NCBI RefSeq assembly: GCF_900115145.1
Contig: NZ_FOVL01000001.1
Location: 124,001-188,000, forward strand
Source of the DNA: Salegentibacter flavus
GTDB lineage: Bacteria > Bacteroidota > Bacteroidia > Flavobacteriales > Flavobacteriaceae
Reading direction: 5' to 3'
DNA length: 64,000 nt
Numbering within the stretch: position 1 is the stretch's first letter; every line of letters begins with the position of its first letter. A program made the position numbers and the translations under genes. Of this stretch, positions 16,159 to 24,298 are shown piece by piece. The notes below the pieces were generated by a model. That model searched no databases and was not told where the DNA came from. It saw nothing but the letters and a program-made list of their open reading frames with translations.

Positions 16159-16363
16159 GAGGATGCAAACCTATAAGTTGATAATAAAGATATTATTAAA
16201 TGTACAAAAAAAATATGTACAGGAATTTTACTTTTAAATATTACTGAATCCAATAGTAGAAAAGCCAGAGCTTAGAGGATTGGATTTTTGGTTTATATGA
16301 CCTTAGTCAGTTTAAGTTGGCTGATAATTCTGGTTATTTGAAGGGCAATTAAGAGATGGAGTT
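16159..16363. other. Non-coding stretch upstream of usp and the small pseudogene
   Basis: 205 AT-rich bases that must hold the promoters of usp (leftward) and the small pseudogene (rightward). TGTACA occurs twice at 16201-16206 and 16216-16221, nine A/T bases apart, and could be an operator. An imperfect inverted repeat TTAGTCAG/GCTGATAA is found at about 16306-16330. A minus-strand TAGGTTTG at 16166-16173 matches a -7 box but is only 8 bases from the usp start. Confidence 0.4.
16201..16221. repeat. TGTACA direct/palindromic repeat
   Basis: Two copies of the self-complementary hexamer TGTACA separated by nine A/T bases. Such an arrangement suits a dimeric regulator, but no known operator is assigned. 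Confidence 0.35.
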
Positions 16364-16570
16364 ATGGAAAATCTAAATAGGAGTACACGGGCATATTGGG
16401 TTTATATATTCTTTATAGCTGTTTTGGCGCTGGGACTTCTGGCCTCCTAATATATTATAAAGATCAATGGCGCCTATGCGCATTTAGCCACAATCCTGGC
16501 GTGTTCTATAAATATTGTTTCAAAAAGAAGAGACAGGACGCGATGGACCTGTCTCTTTTTTTTGTTTTAA
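16364..16570 (+). pseudogene. Small membrane-protein gene interrupted by a stop
   Basis: ATG 16364 opens a 28-codon frame starting MENLNRSTRAYWVY, followed by one hydrophobic helix ending ALGLLAS, then TAA at 16448-16450. The same frame continues after the stop as YIIKINGAYAHLATILACSI then NIVSKRRDR. That is a plausible second helix and basic tail, and the frame closes at 16570 inside the terminator region. Read through, it would be a two-helix protein of roughly 57 residues. I infer that a single nonsense change has broken it, or that the first 28 codons alone are a small membrane protein. No family is recognised. A strong terminator follows. Confidence 0.45.
16528..16563 (+). terminator. 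Intrinsic terminator
   Basis: AAGAGACAGG (16528-16537) and CCTGTCTCTT (16548-16557) form a perfect 10-base stem with a 10-base loop, followed by T to 16563. It faces rightward, so a transcript from the left (the small pseudogene) is meant to end here. This supports that region once being a gene. Confidence 0.9.
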
Positions 16571-16608
16571 TAACCGGCGATTCGGCTAAAACACCCTCTA
16601 AATAAGGA

Positions 16609-17331
16609 TTAATTATTTAATTCTTTTTCTAGTTCCAGAGTTTTAGGGAAAAGGATGTTGTTTTCCAGGTGAACGTGCTGGTGCAGGTCCTGCTCGAATT
16701 CTTCCAGCTTAGAATAGAACGCCTTATAAGTGTTGCACGCAAATTCAGGGGGGGTGTAATTATTGCTTAAAACCGAGATTTTTCTCAATAATTCCCCTGC
16801 AGTTTCGTGTTCTGCTTCCATCATTTTAATAGGGTTATCTGCTGTGCCAAAATGAGGTTTAGGAGCTTCAGTTTCCTCTCGTTTCGCCTGTACCAGTTTC
16901 TTGATAAAGGGGAAAAGGATGAGTTCTTCTTTCTTCATATGGGCACTTAACTCTCCGGCCACTTCCGAAACCAGATCGTGTATTTCATTTAATTCGGGAG
17001 CGTGATGTCCATGAACCGTGGTTACTTTTGCCGAGTATTGCAAAAGAAGCGGGATATTTTCTTCAACGTAAGTGTGATGCACATTAATGATATGGTCTGT
17101 TAGAAAATCCAGATCCCAGCTGTTGTAATTGTTCGCCCTGCTTGCTGTAGGATTGACATTTAGCAATTCAAGCTCAAGAGTAGAGTAATCTACGTTAGCA
17201 TTTTCACAGGCCTTTGTAACAGGTATGTTTCCGCCGCAACAAAAGTCAATTCCATGCTTTTTGAAAACGTGGGCTGTGTCAATGTTTTCGGTAACCATTT
17301 GGGCTACGGTCTTTGTTTTTAAGTTTTCCAT
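16609..17331 (-). CDS. ric: Iron-sulfur cluster repair di-iron protein (RIC/ScdA)
   Basis: 240 residues. The N-terminal DUF542 domain has FKKHGIDFCCGGNIPVTKAC (about 23-42) with the CCGG motif. The hemerythrin-like domain follows (about 75-235) with the expected His/Glu ligands: HIINVHHTYVEENIPLLL, VHGHHAPELNEI, HMKKEELILFPFIK, EAEHETAGELL and HQHVHLENNILFP. RIC proteins restore Fe-S clusters damaged by nitric oxide or oxidative stress. The gene stands alone, next to the broken small gene and beyond it usp, a plausible stress neighbourhood. Confidence 0.95.
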   Translation of the reverse strand: MENLKTKTVAQMVTENIDTAHVFKKHGIDFCCGGNIPVTKACENANVDYSTLELELLNVNPTASRANNYNSWDLDFLTDHIINVHHTYVEENIPLLLQYSAKVTTVHGHHAPELNEIHDLVSEVAGELSAHMKKEELILFPFIKKLVQAKREETEAPKPHFGTADNPIKMMEAEHETAGELLRKISVLSNNYTPPEFACNTYKAFYSKLEEFEQDLHQHVHLENNILFPKTLELEKELNN

Positions 17332-17613
17332 AATTCAGGTGTTTATGTTAATAGATATTTTTAAATAAGTGGATATGCAATTTTTGATCTTATTGATACA
17401 AAGGTGGTTATTAAGGACCTGTCTGTTTATGAGTCAGGTCATAATGATAAAATTCACATCCAGAAGGAATTAAAAGCTGAATGAATCTAAAATGGTACAA
17501 ATGCTTATAGATAGATGAATGGTTTTTGCTAAAGCTTTAAAAATGAAAACCTTATTTTATGAAGTGCCTTAAATTTGATTGGGGGTGTGGTTTTCTATCT
17601 CCGATTTTATTAT

Positions 17614-17621
17614 TATATTTG
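17614..17621 (+). promoter_or_regulatory. Promoter -7 element of rimP-nusA-infB
   Basis: TATATTTG matches TAnnTTTG exactly. The start of transcription is expected near 17628, giving a leader of about 50 bases that contains the hairpin at 17648. The -33 region is poor. Confidence 0.65.
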
Positions 17622-17647
17622 CATCGTTGAAACTAAAAAAGTACAGC

Positions 17648-17672
17648 GAGGGGACGAAAGTCCCCTCTTTTT
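17648..17672 (+). terminator. Terminator-like leader hairpin of rimP-nusA-infB
   Basis: GAGGGGAC (17648-17655), a GAAA tetraloop and GTCCCCTC (17660-17667), then five T. This is a full intrinsic-terminator shape, with a GC-rich 8-base stem and GNRA loop. It sits between the promoter and the rimP ATG at 17680, so it should act as an attenuator or leader pause. The greA leader has the same plan. Confidence 0.8.
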
Positions 17673-17679
17673 ATAAGCT

Positions 17680-18144
17680 ATGTTGCAGGATAAAGTAGAA
17701 AAATTGCTGAAGGAAGCTTTAGAAGAGAATAATTCTTTATTTTTAATAAGCCTTGAAGTTAACCCTTCCAATAATCATATTTCGGTGATCATAGATGGAG
17801 ACCAGGGCGTTTCTGTAAATGATTGTATAGCCGTGAGTCGCCAGATTGAACATAATCTGGACAGAGAGGAAGTAGATTTTTCTCTTGAGGTTAGTTCGGC
17901 CGGTGTTTCAGAGCCACTTCGGTTACCAAGGCAATACAGAAAGAACATTGGCAGAAAAGTAAAGATAAAGACCACTTCTGAAACTATTGAGGGGGATTTA
18001 AGCCAGGCAACAGAGCAGGATATTACATTGAACTGGAAAACAAGGGAACCCAAGCCGGTAGGTAAAGGTAAGCACACGGTCGAAAAAGAAGCCGTGATCC
18101 CGTATTCAGAGATTGTAGAAGCAAAAGTTATTATAACATTTTAA
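17680..18144 (+). CDS. rimP: Ribosome maturation factor RimP
   Basis: 154 residues, the usual RimP length. The N-terminal alpha/beta domain and C-terminal SH3-like barrel are visible in SVNDCIAVSRQIEHNL, DFSLEVSSAGVSEPLRLPRQ, YRKNIGRKVKIKT and VIPYSEIVEAKVIITF. It assists 30S subunit assembly. It is the first gene of the classic rimP-nusA-infB operon; nusA starts 12 bases after its stop. Expression may be controlled by the leader hairpin at 17648. Confidence 0.96.
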   Translation: MLQDKVEKLLKEALEENNSLFLISLEVNPSNNHISVIIDGDQGVSVNDCIAVSRQIEHNLDREEVDFSLEVSSAGVSEPLRLPRQYRKNIGRKVKIKTTSETIEGDLSQATEQDITLNWKTREPKPVGKGKHTVEKEAVIPYSEIVEAKVIITF

Positions 18145-18156
18145 CCGCAAATTGAT

Positions 18157-19389
18157 ATGGAAAATATCGCTTTGATTGAGTCATTTTCAGAGTTTAAGGA
18201 TGATAAGCTTATAGATAGAGTTACCCTGATGGCGATTCTGGAAGAAGTTTTCAGAAACGCATTGAAGAAAAAATATGGTGAAGACGATAATTTTGATATT
18301 ATTGTAAACCCAGATAAAGGGGATCTTGAGATTTGGAGAAACCGAGTTGTGGTTGCCGATGGTGAAGTTGAGGATCCGAACCAGGAAATTTCTCTTACTG
18401 AAGCCCGAAAAATAGAACCTGATTTTGAAGTTGGTGAAGATGTTTCAGAAGAAGTAAAACTTGTAGACCTTGGGCGTCGTGCTATACTGGCCTTGCGTCA
18501 AAATCTTATCTCTAAGATTCACGAACACGATAACACTAATATCTATAAGCACTTTAAAGATCTTGAAGGCGAAATTTATACTGCTGAAGTTCATCATATA
18601 CGCCACAGAGCGATAATTTTACTGGATGACGAAGGGAATGAGATCATTCTTCCAAAAGACCGCCAGATTCCTTCAGATTTCTTCAGAAAAGGAGAAAACG
18701 TAAGAGGAATCATCGAAAGCGTGGAGCTTAAGGGAAATAAACCGAGTATAATTCTCTCAAGAACCGCTCCCGGTTTCCTTGAAAAGCTCTTTGAGCAGGA
18801 AATACCTGAAGTTTTTGATGGTCTAATCACCATTAAAAAGGTGGTGAGAGTTCCAGGTGAAAAAGCAAAGGTAGCCGTAGATTCTTATGACGACAGGATA
18901 GACCCGGTTGGGGCCTGTGTGGGGATGAAGGGTTCAAGAATACACAGTATTGTCCGTGAATTGGGCAATGAAAATATAGATGTGATTAATTACACCAATA
19001 ACGACCAGTTATTTATTACAAGGGCCTTAAGTCCCGCTAAGATCACCTCTATGAAACTGGATGAAGAAAATAAAACCGCCGAGGTAATGCTTAGACCTGA
19101 AGAGGTTTCTAAAGCCATTGGCCGCGGAGGACATAACATCAGACTTGCGGGGCAGTTAACCGGTTACGAGATTGATGTATTTAGGGAAGGTGTTGAAGAA
19201 GATGTTGAGTTAAATGAATTCTCCGATGAAATTGAAGACTGGGTAATAAAAGAATTCTCTAAGATCGGCCTTGATACTGCAAAAAGTATTTTGGAACAGG
19301 ATTTGGATGACCTGGTGCGTCGTACCGATTTGGAAGAAGAAACCATTCGTGCTGTTATCCGGGTGTTGAGAGATGAATTCGAAGAATAA
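18157..19389 (+). CDS. nusA: Transcription termination/antitermination factor NusA
   Basis: 410 residues. The N-terminal RNA polymerase-binding domain (about 1-125) is followed by S1 (about 130-200), then KH1 with VGMKGSRIHSIVRELGNENI and KH2 with AIGRGGHNIRLAGQLTGYEI. It ends with an acidic tail and a helix-hairpin-like element. It lacks the second acidic repeat of the E. coli protein, as expected for a shorter Bacteroidetes form. NusA promotes pausing and intrinsic termination. The leader hairpin upstream of rimP is therefore a plausible autoregulatory target. Confidence 0.96.
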   Translation: MENIALIESFSEFKDDKLIDRVTLMAILEEVFRNALKKKYGEDDNFDIIVNPDKGDLEIWRNRVVVADGEVEDPNQEISLTEARKIEPDFEVGEDVSEEVKLVDLGRRAILALRQNLISKIHEHDNTNIYKHFKDLEGEIYTAEVHHIRHRAIILLDDEGNEIILPKDRQIPSDFFRKGENVRGIIESVELKGNKPSIILSRTAPGFLEKLFEQEIPEVFDGLITIKKVVRVPGEKAKVAVDSYDDRIDPVGACVGMKGSRIHSIVRELGNENIDVINYTNNDQLFITRALSPAKITSMKLDEENKTAEVMLRPEEVSKAIGRGGHNIRLAGQLTGYEIDVFREGVEEDVELNEFSDEIEDWVIKEFSKIGLDTAKSILEQDLDDLVRRTDLEEETIRAVIRVLRDEFEE

Positions 19390-19431
19390 GAATAAATAGA
19401 ATAGAATACAGGTTAATTTAGAGGGCAATTT

Positions 19432-22215
19432 ATGGCTGAAGCAAAAACAATGCGATTAAACAAAGTTTTACGTGAATTCAATATTTCGTTAGACCGGGCT
19501 GTGGAATTTCTTAATTCCAAAGGTCACGATATTGAGGCGCGTCCTACTACTAAGATCTCCCCTGAGATTTATCAGGTGCTGTCTGATGAATTCGAAACCG
19601 ATAAAAGTAAGAAAGTAGCTTCAAAAGAAGTCGGTGAAGAAAAGCGTAAAGAAAAGGAAGAGCTGCGTATAGCCCGCGAAAAAGAGCAGGAAGAGAAGCG
19701 CAAGCTTGAAGAAGACAAAGAGAAAGAGCGGGAGAAGGAAGAGGTGATTTCTTCTAAAGCTAAGCTTGCCGGCCCTAAAAAAGTAGGTAAGATAGATCTT
19801 GATAAAAAGTCTGAAGCTCCTAAAAAAGAAGAACCTGCGAAGCCCGAAGAGCCCACCGGGAAGAAAGAGGAAGAGAAAGAAGAAAAGGTAGAAAAGAAAG
19901 AAGTAGAGAAACCTAAAGCGCAAAAAGCAGAAGAGAAGAAAGAGGAAGCCCAGCCCGAGCCTATTCAGGAATCTAAACCTGCTGCTGAAGAAAAATCTCC
20001 AGAACCTGTTAAGGAAACACCAGCCAAGCCTGAAGAGGAAGAAGACTCTACAATTAGAACCAAATACACCAAGCTTAACGGACCTAATTTTACTGGTGAA
20101 AAAATAGATCTTTCTAAGTTTAAAAAGCCCGAAAAGAAAAAAGAAGATAAAAAAGCCGAAGACGATAAAAAAGATAAGCGCAAGAAGCGTCGTCGTCGTA
20201 TAAGTAAGGATGCTAAACCCGGAGCTCCGGGCCAAACGGCTAGAAAAGGAGGAGCTGGTGCTGCTGCCGGAGGACGTAAACGCGCAAGGCCAATTTCAAA
20301 AGAAGAGCCTAGCGAAGAAGAAGTACAAAAGCAGGTACGTGAAACCCTTGAAAAACTTCAAGGTAAATCCGGAAAAGGAAAAGGGGCCAAATACCGTAGA
20401 GATAAAAGAGATCAACACCGCCAACGTTCAGAAGACGATTTGGCAGAACAGGAATCATCAAGTAAGGTGCTTAAGGTAACCGAGTTTGTTACGGTAAGTG
20501 AAGTCGCAACAATGATGGATGTTCCGGTGACTAAGGTTATTTCGGCCTGTATGTCGCTTGGAATGATGGTGACAATGAATCAGCGTCTTGATGCAGAAAC
20601 ACTTTCTATTGTAGCAGATGAATTTGGTTATGAAGTAGATTTCGTAACTGCAGATATTGAGGAAACAACCGAAGAGGTAGTTGAAAACCCTGAAGATCTT
20701 AAAGAAAGAGCGCCTATTGTAACCGTTATGGGTCACGTAGACCACGGTAAAACCTCCTTACTGGATTACATACGTAAAGAGAATGTTATCGCTGGTGAGA
20801 GTGGTGGGATTACCCAGCACATTGGAGCTTATAGCGTAGAGTTAAAGAATGGTGAAAGAATGACATTCCTGGATACTCCCGGTCACGAAGCCTTTACGGC
20901 GATGCGTGCTCGTGGTGCACAGGTAACAGATATTGCTATTATTGTAATCGCTGCAGATGATGATGTAATGCCACAAACAAAAGAGGCTATTTCTCACGCC
21001 CAGGCAGCGGGAGTTCCTATCGTGTTTGCCATAAATAAATCTGATCTTCCTACAGCAAACCCTGAAAAAATTAAAGAGAAATTAGCTGCAATGAATCTTC
21101 TTGTTGAAGACTGGGGAGGTAAAGTGCAGTCACACGATATTTCAGCAAAAACAGGAACCGGAGTTGAAGAATTGCTTGAAAAAGTACTTCTTGAAGCCGA
21201 AATACTGGAATTAAAAGCCAACCCTGATAAAATTGCAACCGGAACGGTTGTAGAATCCTATTTGGATAAAGGTAGAGGTTATGTATCCACAATCCTGGTA
21301 CAAACAGGAACTCTTAAGATTGGAGATTATGTACTTGCTGGAAGACATAGTGGTAAGATTAAGGCGATGCACGATGAGCGTGGCCACGAAGTCAAAGAGG
21401 CCGGGCCTTCTACTCCCGTATCCATATTGGGGCTTGATGGAGCACCGCAGGCTGGTGATAAGTTCAAGGTAATGGCCGATGAGCGTGAAGCCAAAGACAT
21501 TGCTGCCAAGCGTACTCAACTGCAACGTGAGCAATCTGTTAGAACACAGCGCCATATTACGCTTGATGAAATTGGGCGCCGAATTGCGTTAGGAGAATTT
21601 AAAGAACTTAATATTATACTGAAAGGTGATGTTGATGGATCTGTAGAGGCTCTTACCGATAGCTTCCTGAAACTGTCTACTGAAGAAATCCAGGTAAATA
21701 TTATCCATAAAGGCGTAGGTGCTATTACAGAAAGTGATGTGCTGCTGGCTTCAGCATCTGATGCGGTTATTATCGGATTTAATGTAAGACCTGCCGGAAA
21801 CGCCAGACAACTTGCCGATAAAGAGGAAATCGATATCAGAACTTATTCTATTATCTATGATGCGATCAATGATCTTAAAGATGCGATGGAGGGTATGCTT
21901 TCTCCAGAACTGAAAGAAGAGATAACCGGTACTGCTGAGATAAGAGAAACCTTCAAGATATCTAAAATTGGAACTATTGCTGGATGTATGGTTACTTCCG
22001 GTAAAATATACAGGAGTTCTAGAATTAGAATTATCCGTGATGGTGTAGTAATCTTTACTGGTGAGCTTTCTTCTCTGAAGCGATTCAAAGAAGATGTGAA
22101 AGAAGTTGCCAAAGGATACGATTGTGGTATGCAGGTGAAAAATTACAACGATATTAAAGAAGGCGATGTAATAGAAGCATTCCGTGAAGTTGAGGTGAAA
22201 AAGAAATTAAAATAA
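19432..22215 (+). CDS. infB: Translation initiation factor IF-2
   Basis: 927 residues. An N-terminal helical IF2_N element is followed by a very long Lys/Glu-rich, Pro/Ala-containing linker (about 60-330). The GTPase has G1 [10 protein letters not shown]3 DTPGHEAF and G4 NKSDL, and domains II, III and IV end in [11 protein letters not shown]. It delivers initiator tRNA to the 30S subunit. The Lys/Glu-rich region also creates long spurious antisense frames. A strong bidirectional terminator at 22233 ends the operon. Confidence 0.98.
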   Translation: MAEAKTMRLNKVLREFNISLDRAVEFLNSKGHDIEARPTTKISPEIYQVLSDEFETDKSKKVASKEVGEEKRKEKEELRIAREKEQEEKRKLEEDKEKEREKEEVISSKAKLAGPKKVGKIDLDKKSEAPKKEEPAKPEEPTGKKEEEKEEKVEKKEVEKPKAQKAEEKKEEAQPEPIQESKPAAEEKSPEPVKETPAKPEEEEDSTIRTKYTKLNGPNFTGEKIDLSKFKKPEKKKEDKKAEDDKKDKRKKRRRRISKDAKPGAPGQTARKGGAGAAAGGRKRARPISKEEPSEEEVQKQVRETLEKLQGKSGKGKGAKYRRDKRDQHRQRSEDDLAEQESSSKVLKVTEFVTVSEVATMMDVPVTKVISACMSLGMMVTMNQRLDAETLSIVADEFGYEVDFVTADIEETTEEVVENPEDLKERAPIVTVMGHVDHGKTSLLDYIRKENVIAGESGGITQHIGAYSVELKNGERMTFLDTPGHEAFTAMRARGAQVTDIAIIVIAADDDVMPQTKEAISHAQAAGVPIVFAINKSDLPTANPEKIKEKLAAMNLLVEDWGGKVQSHDISAKTGTGVEELLEKVLLEAEILELKANPDKIATGTVVESYLDKGRGYVSTILVQTGTLKIGDYVLAGRHSGKIKAMHDERGHEVKEAGPSTPVSILGLDGAPQAGDKFKVMADEREAKDIAAKRTQLQREQSVRTQRHITLDEIGRRIALGEFKELNIILKGDVDGSVEALTDSFLKLSTEEIQVNIIHKGVGAITESDVLLASASDAVIIGFNVRPAGNARQLADKEEIDIRTYSIIYDAINDLKDAMEGMLSPELKEEITGTAEIRETFKISKIGTIAGCMVTSGKIYRSSRIRIIRDGVVIFTGELSSLKRFKEDVKEVAKGYDCGMQVKNYNDIKEGDVIEAFREVEVKKKLK

Positions 22216-22232
22216 CCTCCGGATTTAAGTAT

Positions 22233-22269
22233 AAAAAAAGCTGTTTCGAAATACGAAACAGCTTTTTTT
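22233..22269 (+). terminator. Bidirectional terminator after infB
   Basis: AAAAAAAGCTGTTTCG (22233-22248) and CGAAACAGCTTTTTTT (22254-22269) form a 16-base stem around a 5-base loop. It has T runs on both strands, so it serves infB and the convergent SPOR gene. Confidence 0.95.
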
Positions 22270-22287
22270 ATGCTAAAATATTTTCTA

Positions 22288-22674
22288 TTACCTCCGTGGT
22301 TTTGGAATAAATGCAGATGGGAATGTTTCTTTGATCTCTAATAAAGCCCGGTCGGCTTCAAGTCTGTTTCTGAAGTTTCCAACCCATACCTTATAATTAG
22401 GAGCTTCATAAGCGATTAATGAAGGATAGGAGTATTTGCTCCGGTATTCCTTTATAACCTCATTTGCCTTGCCGTTATCTCCATAGAATAATTGGATTTT
22501 ATATCGGTCTCCAATTTCATTATTCTTGGTCATTTCGGCTTTTAATTCCAATAAAGTTTCAATTTTTTGATCCTGGGTTAAATTAATGGACCCTTCCTGT
22601 GCCTGGATTCCTGTGAAGGAAATTCCAGTGAGAATACAGGCCGTAAGTATTGATTTAAGATTTAAGATTCTCAT
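22288..22674 (-). CDS. SPOR-domain protein
   Basis: 128 residues. A signal peptide (about 1-25, ending GIQAQ) precedes a short helical region. The C-terminal SPOR repeat has YKIQLFYGDNGKANEVIKEY and APNYKVWVGNFRNRLEADRA, ending FPKP-like FIPKPRR. SPOR domains bind denuded peptidoglycan at division sites, so the protein is periplasmic and probably cell-wall linked. A minus-strand TACTTTTG element at 22691-22698 could be its -7 box. Confidence 0.88.
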   Translation of the reverse strand: MRILNLKSILTACILTGISFTGIQAQEGSINLTQDQKIETLLELKAEMTKNNEIGDRYKIQLFYGDNGKANEVIKEYRSKYSYPSLIAYEAPNYKVWVGNFRNRLEADRALLEIKETFPSAFIPKPRR

Positions 22675-22795
22675 ATTTATTTATTTAAAACAAAAGTAAA
22701 ATTAAATAACAGAAAGCACTGCGTTTTATTATTTAGAACTATTATAAATTAAGTGTTAACACGAATGTAACATTCCTCAACTCCACTTTAAGTAT

Positions 22796-22803
22796 TACTT
22801 TTG
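22796..22803 (+). promoter_or_regulatory. Promoter -7 element for the act-cox operon
   Basis: TACTTTTG fits TAnnTTTG and lies 90 bases before the actA start. No convincing -33 TTG is seen, so the site is probable but not certain. Confidence 0.4.
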
Positions 22804-22893
22804 TCCACCAAATTAAGGGTGCGAACACATTTTATTTGTTATTTTGCGTTAAAATATCGTGCCAAAATTTATACCTTAATTCAACTTTATAAT

Positions 22894-24243
22894 ATGAAAA
22901 AGGTGAAATACCGAAATTCAACTTCGCGATTGTGGCTCTTAAGTGTAGCTTTTTTTATTTCGTGTACTTTCCTGAGTTGGTCTCAGGAGGAGGCTGAGCA
23001 AGACGCCGATGCTGAAGTACAGGAAGAACAGGTAGAAGAAGCCGCGGCTTCCGGATTGGGTGATCCCGCTAATGGGAAATCCTTATTTAATTCACTTTGT
23101 GCGGCCTGCCATAAACCTTATTCTGAATCTATTGGGCCTGCGCTTAATGGGATTACCGAAAAACGGGATATGCAGTGGCTCTATCAATGGATTGAAAACA
23201 GCGCCGATCTTATCGCTAGTGGTGATGAGGAGGCTGTCGCAGTCTTTGAAGAGTATAACAATACTCCAATGCCTGGTTTTCCGCAGTTAAGCGAAGACGA
23301 AGTAAATGATATTCTGGCTTATGTGGAGCAGCCAAAACCCGAGCCTACAACTGCCGCCGCTGGAGAAGGTGCTACGCAGGGAGGTGATGGATCACAAGGA
23401 GGTATTTCCGTAAATGTAATTCTTGCTATCCTGGTGTTTGTTCTGGTTATGCTTCTTGTTGTCCTGTTCCTTGTGAATAAAACCCTCAAGAATTTCGCTG
23501 AAGCTTCTGGAGTTGTTGTGCCTGAAAAACCTAAAAGAAAACCGCTTTGGAAAGCCTTTGTAGAGAATCAATTCCTGGTTCTTGTGACTTCGATTGTTGT
23601 TTTGCTTGCAGTAGGTTATTTTGCTTACGGTTGGTTTATGCAGGTTGGAGTGGATCAATCCTATCAGCCAATTCAGCCAATTCACTATTCTCATAAAATT
23701 CATGCTGGCGATAACCAGATTGATTGTAAATATTGTCACTCTTCTGCCAGAACTTCCAAGCAGGCGGGAATTCCTTCCCTTAATGTTTGTATGAATTGTC
23801 ATAAAACTATTTCTGAAGTTGCTCCTGAAACCGCAACCATAGAACATTCAAAAGAATTCTATGATGGTGAGATCGCAAAACTGTATGATGCAGTTGGATG
23901 GGATCCTTCTACGCAGTCTTATTCTGGGGAAACCCAGCCTGTTAAATGGGTAAGAATTCATAATCTCCCAGACTTTGCTTACTTTAACCACTCTCAACAC
24001 GTTACCGTTGGTGGAGTTCAGTGTCAGACATGTCACGGTCCAATCCAGGAGATGGAAGTGGTTTATCAGGATGCGCCCCTTACAATGGGATGGTGTGTAA
24101 ATTGTCACCGCGATACTAAAGTTAAAATGGAAGGCAATGAGTATTACGAGAAAATTCATGAGGAATTATCTAAGAAGTACGGGGTAGAAGAATTGAGCGT
24201 AGCTCAAATGGGTGGTCTTGAATGTGCCAAGTGTCACTATTAA
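22894..24243 (+). CDS. actA: Alternative complex III subunit ActA, multiheme cytochrome c with N-terminal monoheme domain
   Basis: 449 residues from ATG 22894. The frame is open to 22801, but that stretch lies at the promoter. A signal sequence (about 1-35) precedes a class-I cytochrome c domain with CAACH at 69-73 and a distal Met in MPGFPQL. Two membrane helices follow (about 170-192 and 220-250). The C-terminal five-heme part has CKYCH (278), CMNCH (299), CQTCH (377), CVNCH (401) and CAKCH (444). ActA passes electrons from the Fe-S subunit ActB to the oxidase. The extra N-terminal monoheme domain is a fusion relative to the plain pentaheme form. The operon continues with actB after 55 bases. 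Confidence 0.93.
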   Translation: MKKVKYRNSTSRLWLLSVAFFISCTFLSWSQEEAEQDADAEVQEEQVEEAAASGLGDPANGKSLFNSLCAACHKPYSESIGPALNGITEKRDMQWLYQWIENSADLIASGDEEAVAVFEEYNNTPMPGFPQLSEDEVNDILAYVEQPKPEPTTAAAGEGATQGGDGSQGGISVNVILAILVFVLVMLLVVLFLVNKTLKNFAEASGVVVPEKPKRKPLWKAFVENQFLVLVTSIVVLLAVGYFAYGWFMQVGVDQSYQPIQPIHYSHKIHAGDNQIDCKYCHSSARTSKQAGIPSLNVCMNCHKTISEVAPETATIEHSKEFYDGEIAKLYDAVGWDPSTQSYSGETQPVKWVRIHNLPDFAYFNHSQHVTVGGVQCQTCHGPIQEMEVVYQDAPLTMGWCVNCHRDTKVKMEGNEYYEKIHEELSKKYGVEELSVAQMGGLECAKCHY

Positions 24244-24298
24244 AAATATATTCCCGCAGTGCGGGGTTTAATTTCGAAGTTAATATCTAGATATATAT

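Larger units (their letters stand above)
17332..17679. other. Intergenic region between ric and rimP
   Basis: 348 bases with no convincing ORF. It holds the presumed ric promoter on the minus strand, including a TTGAT-N4-TTGAT direct repeat at 17384-17397 and an inverted repeat GACCTG/CAGGTC at about 17416-17440. It also holds the rimP promoter and leader hairpin (17614-17672). Confidence 0.6.

Noticed and set aside
16396-16605. 69-codon frame over the small broken gene
   Set aside because: It is out of phase with the hydrophobic frame starting at 16364, runs through the terminator hairpin and shows no pattern.
17384-17400. FNR/CRP-like site TTGAT-N4-TTGAT before ric
   Set aside because: An FNR-type site needs TTGAT-N4-ATCAA. 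These two half sites are direct, not inverted, so I do not call an operator.
19572-20235. Long minus-strand frames opposite infB
   Set aside because: They are the antisense of the Lys/Glu-rich linker, which lacks stop codons on the other strand. The Phe/Leu-rich translations are not real membrane proteins.
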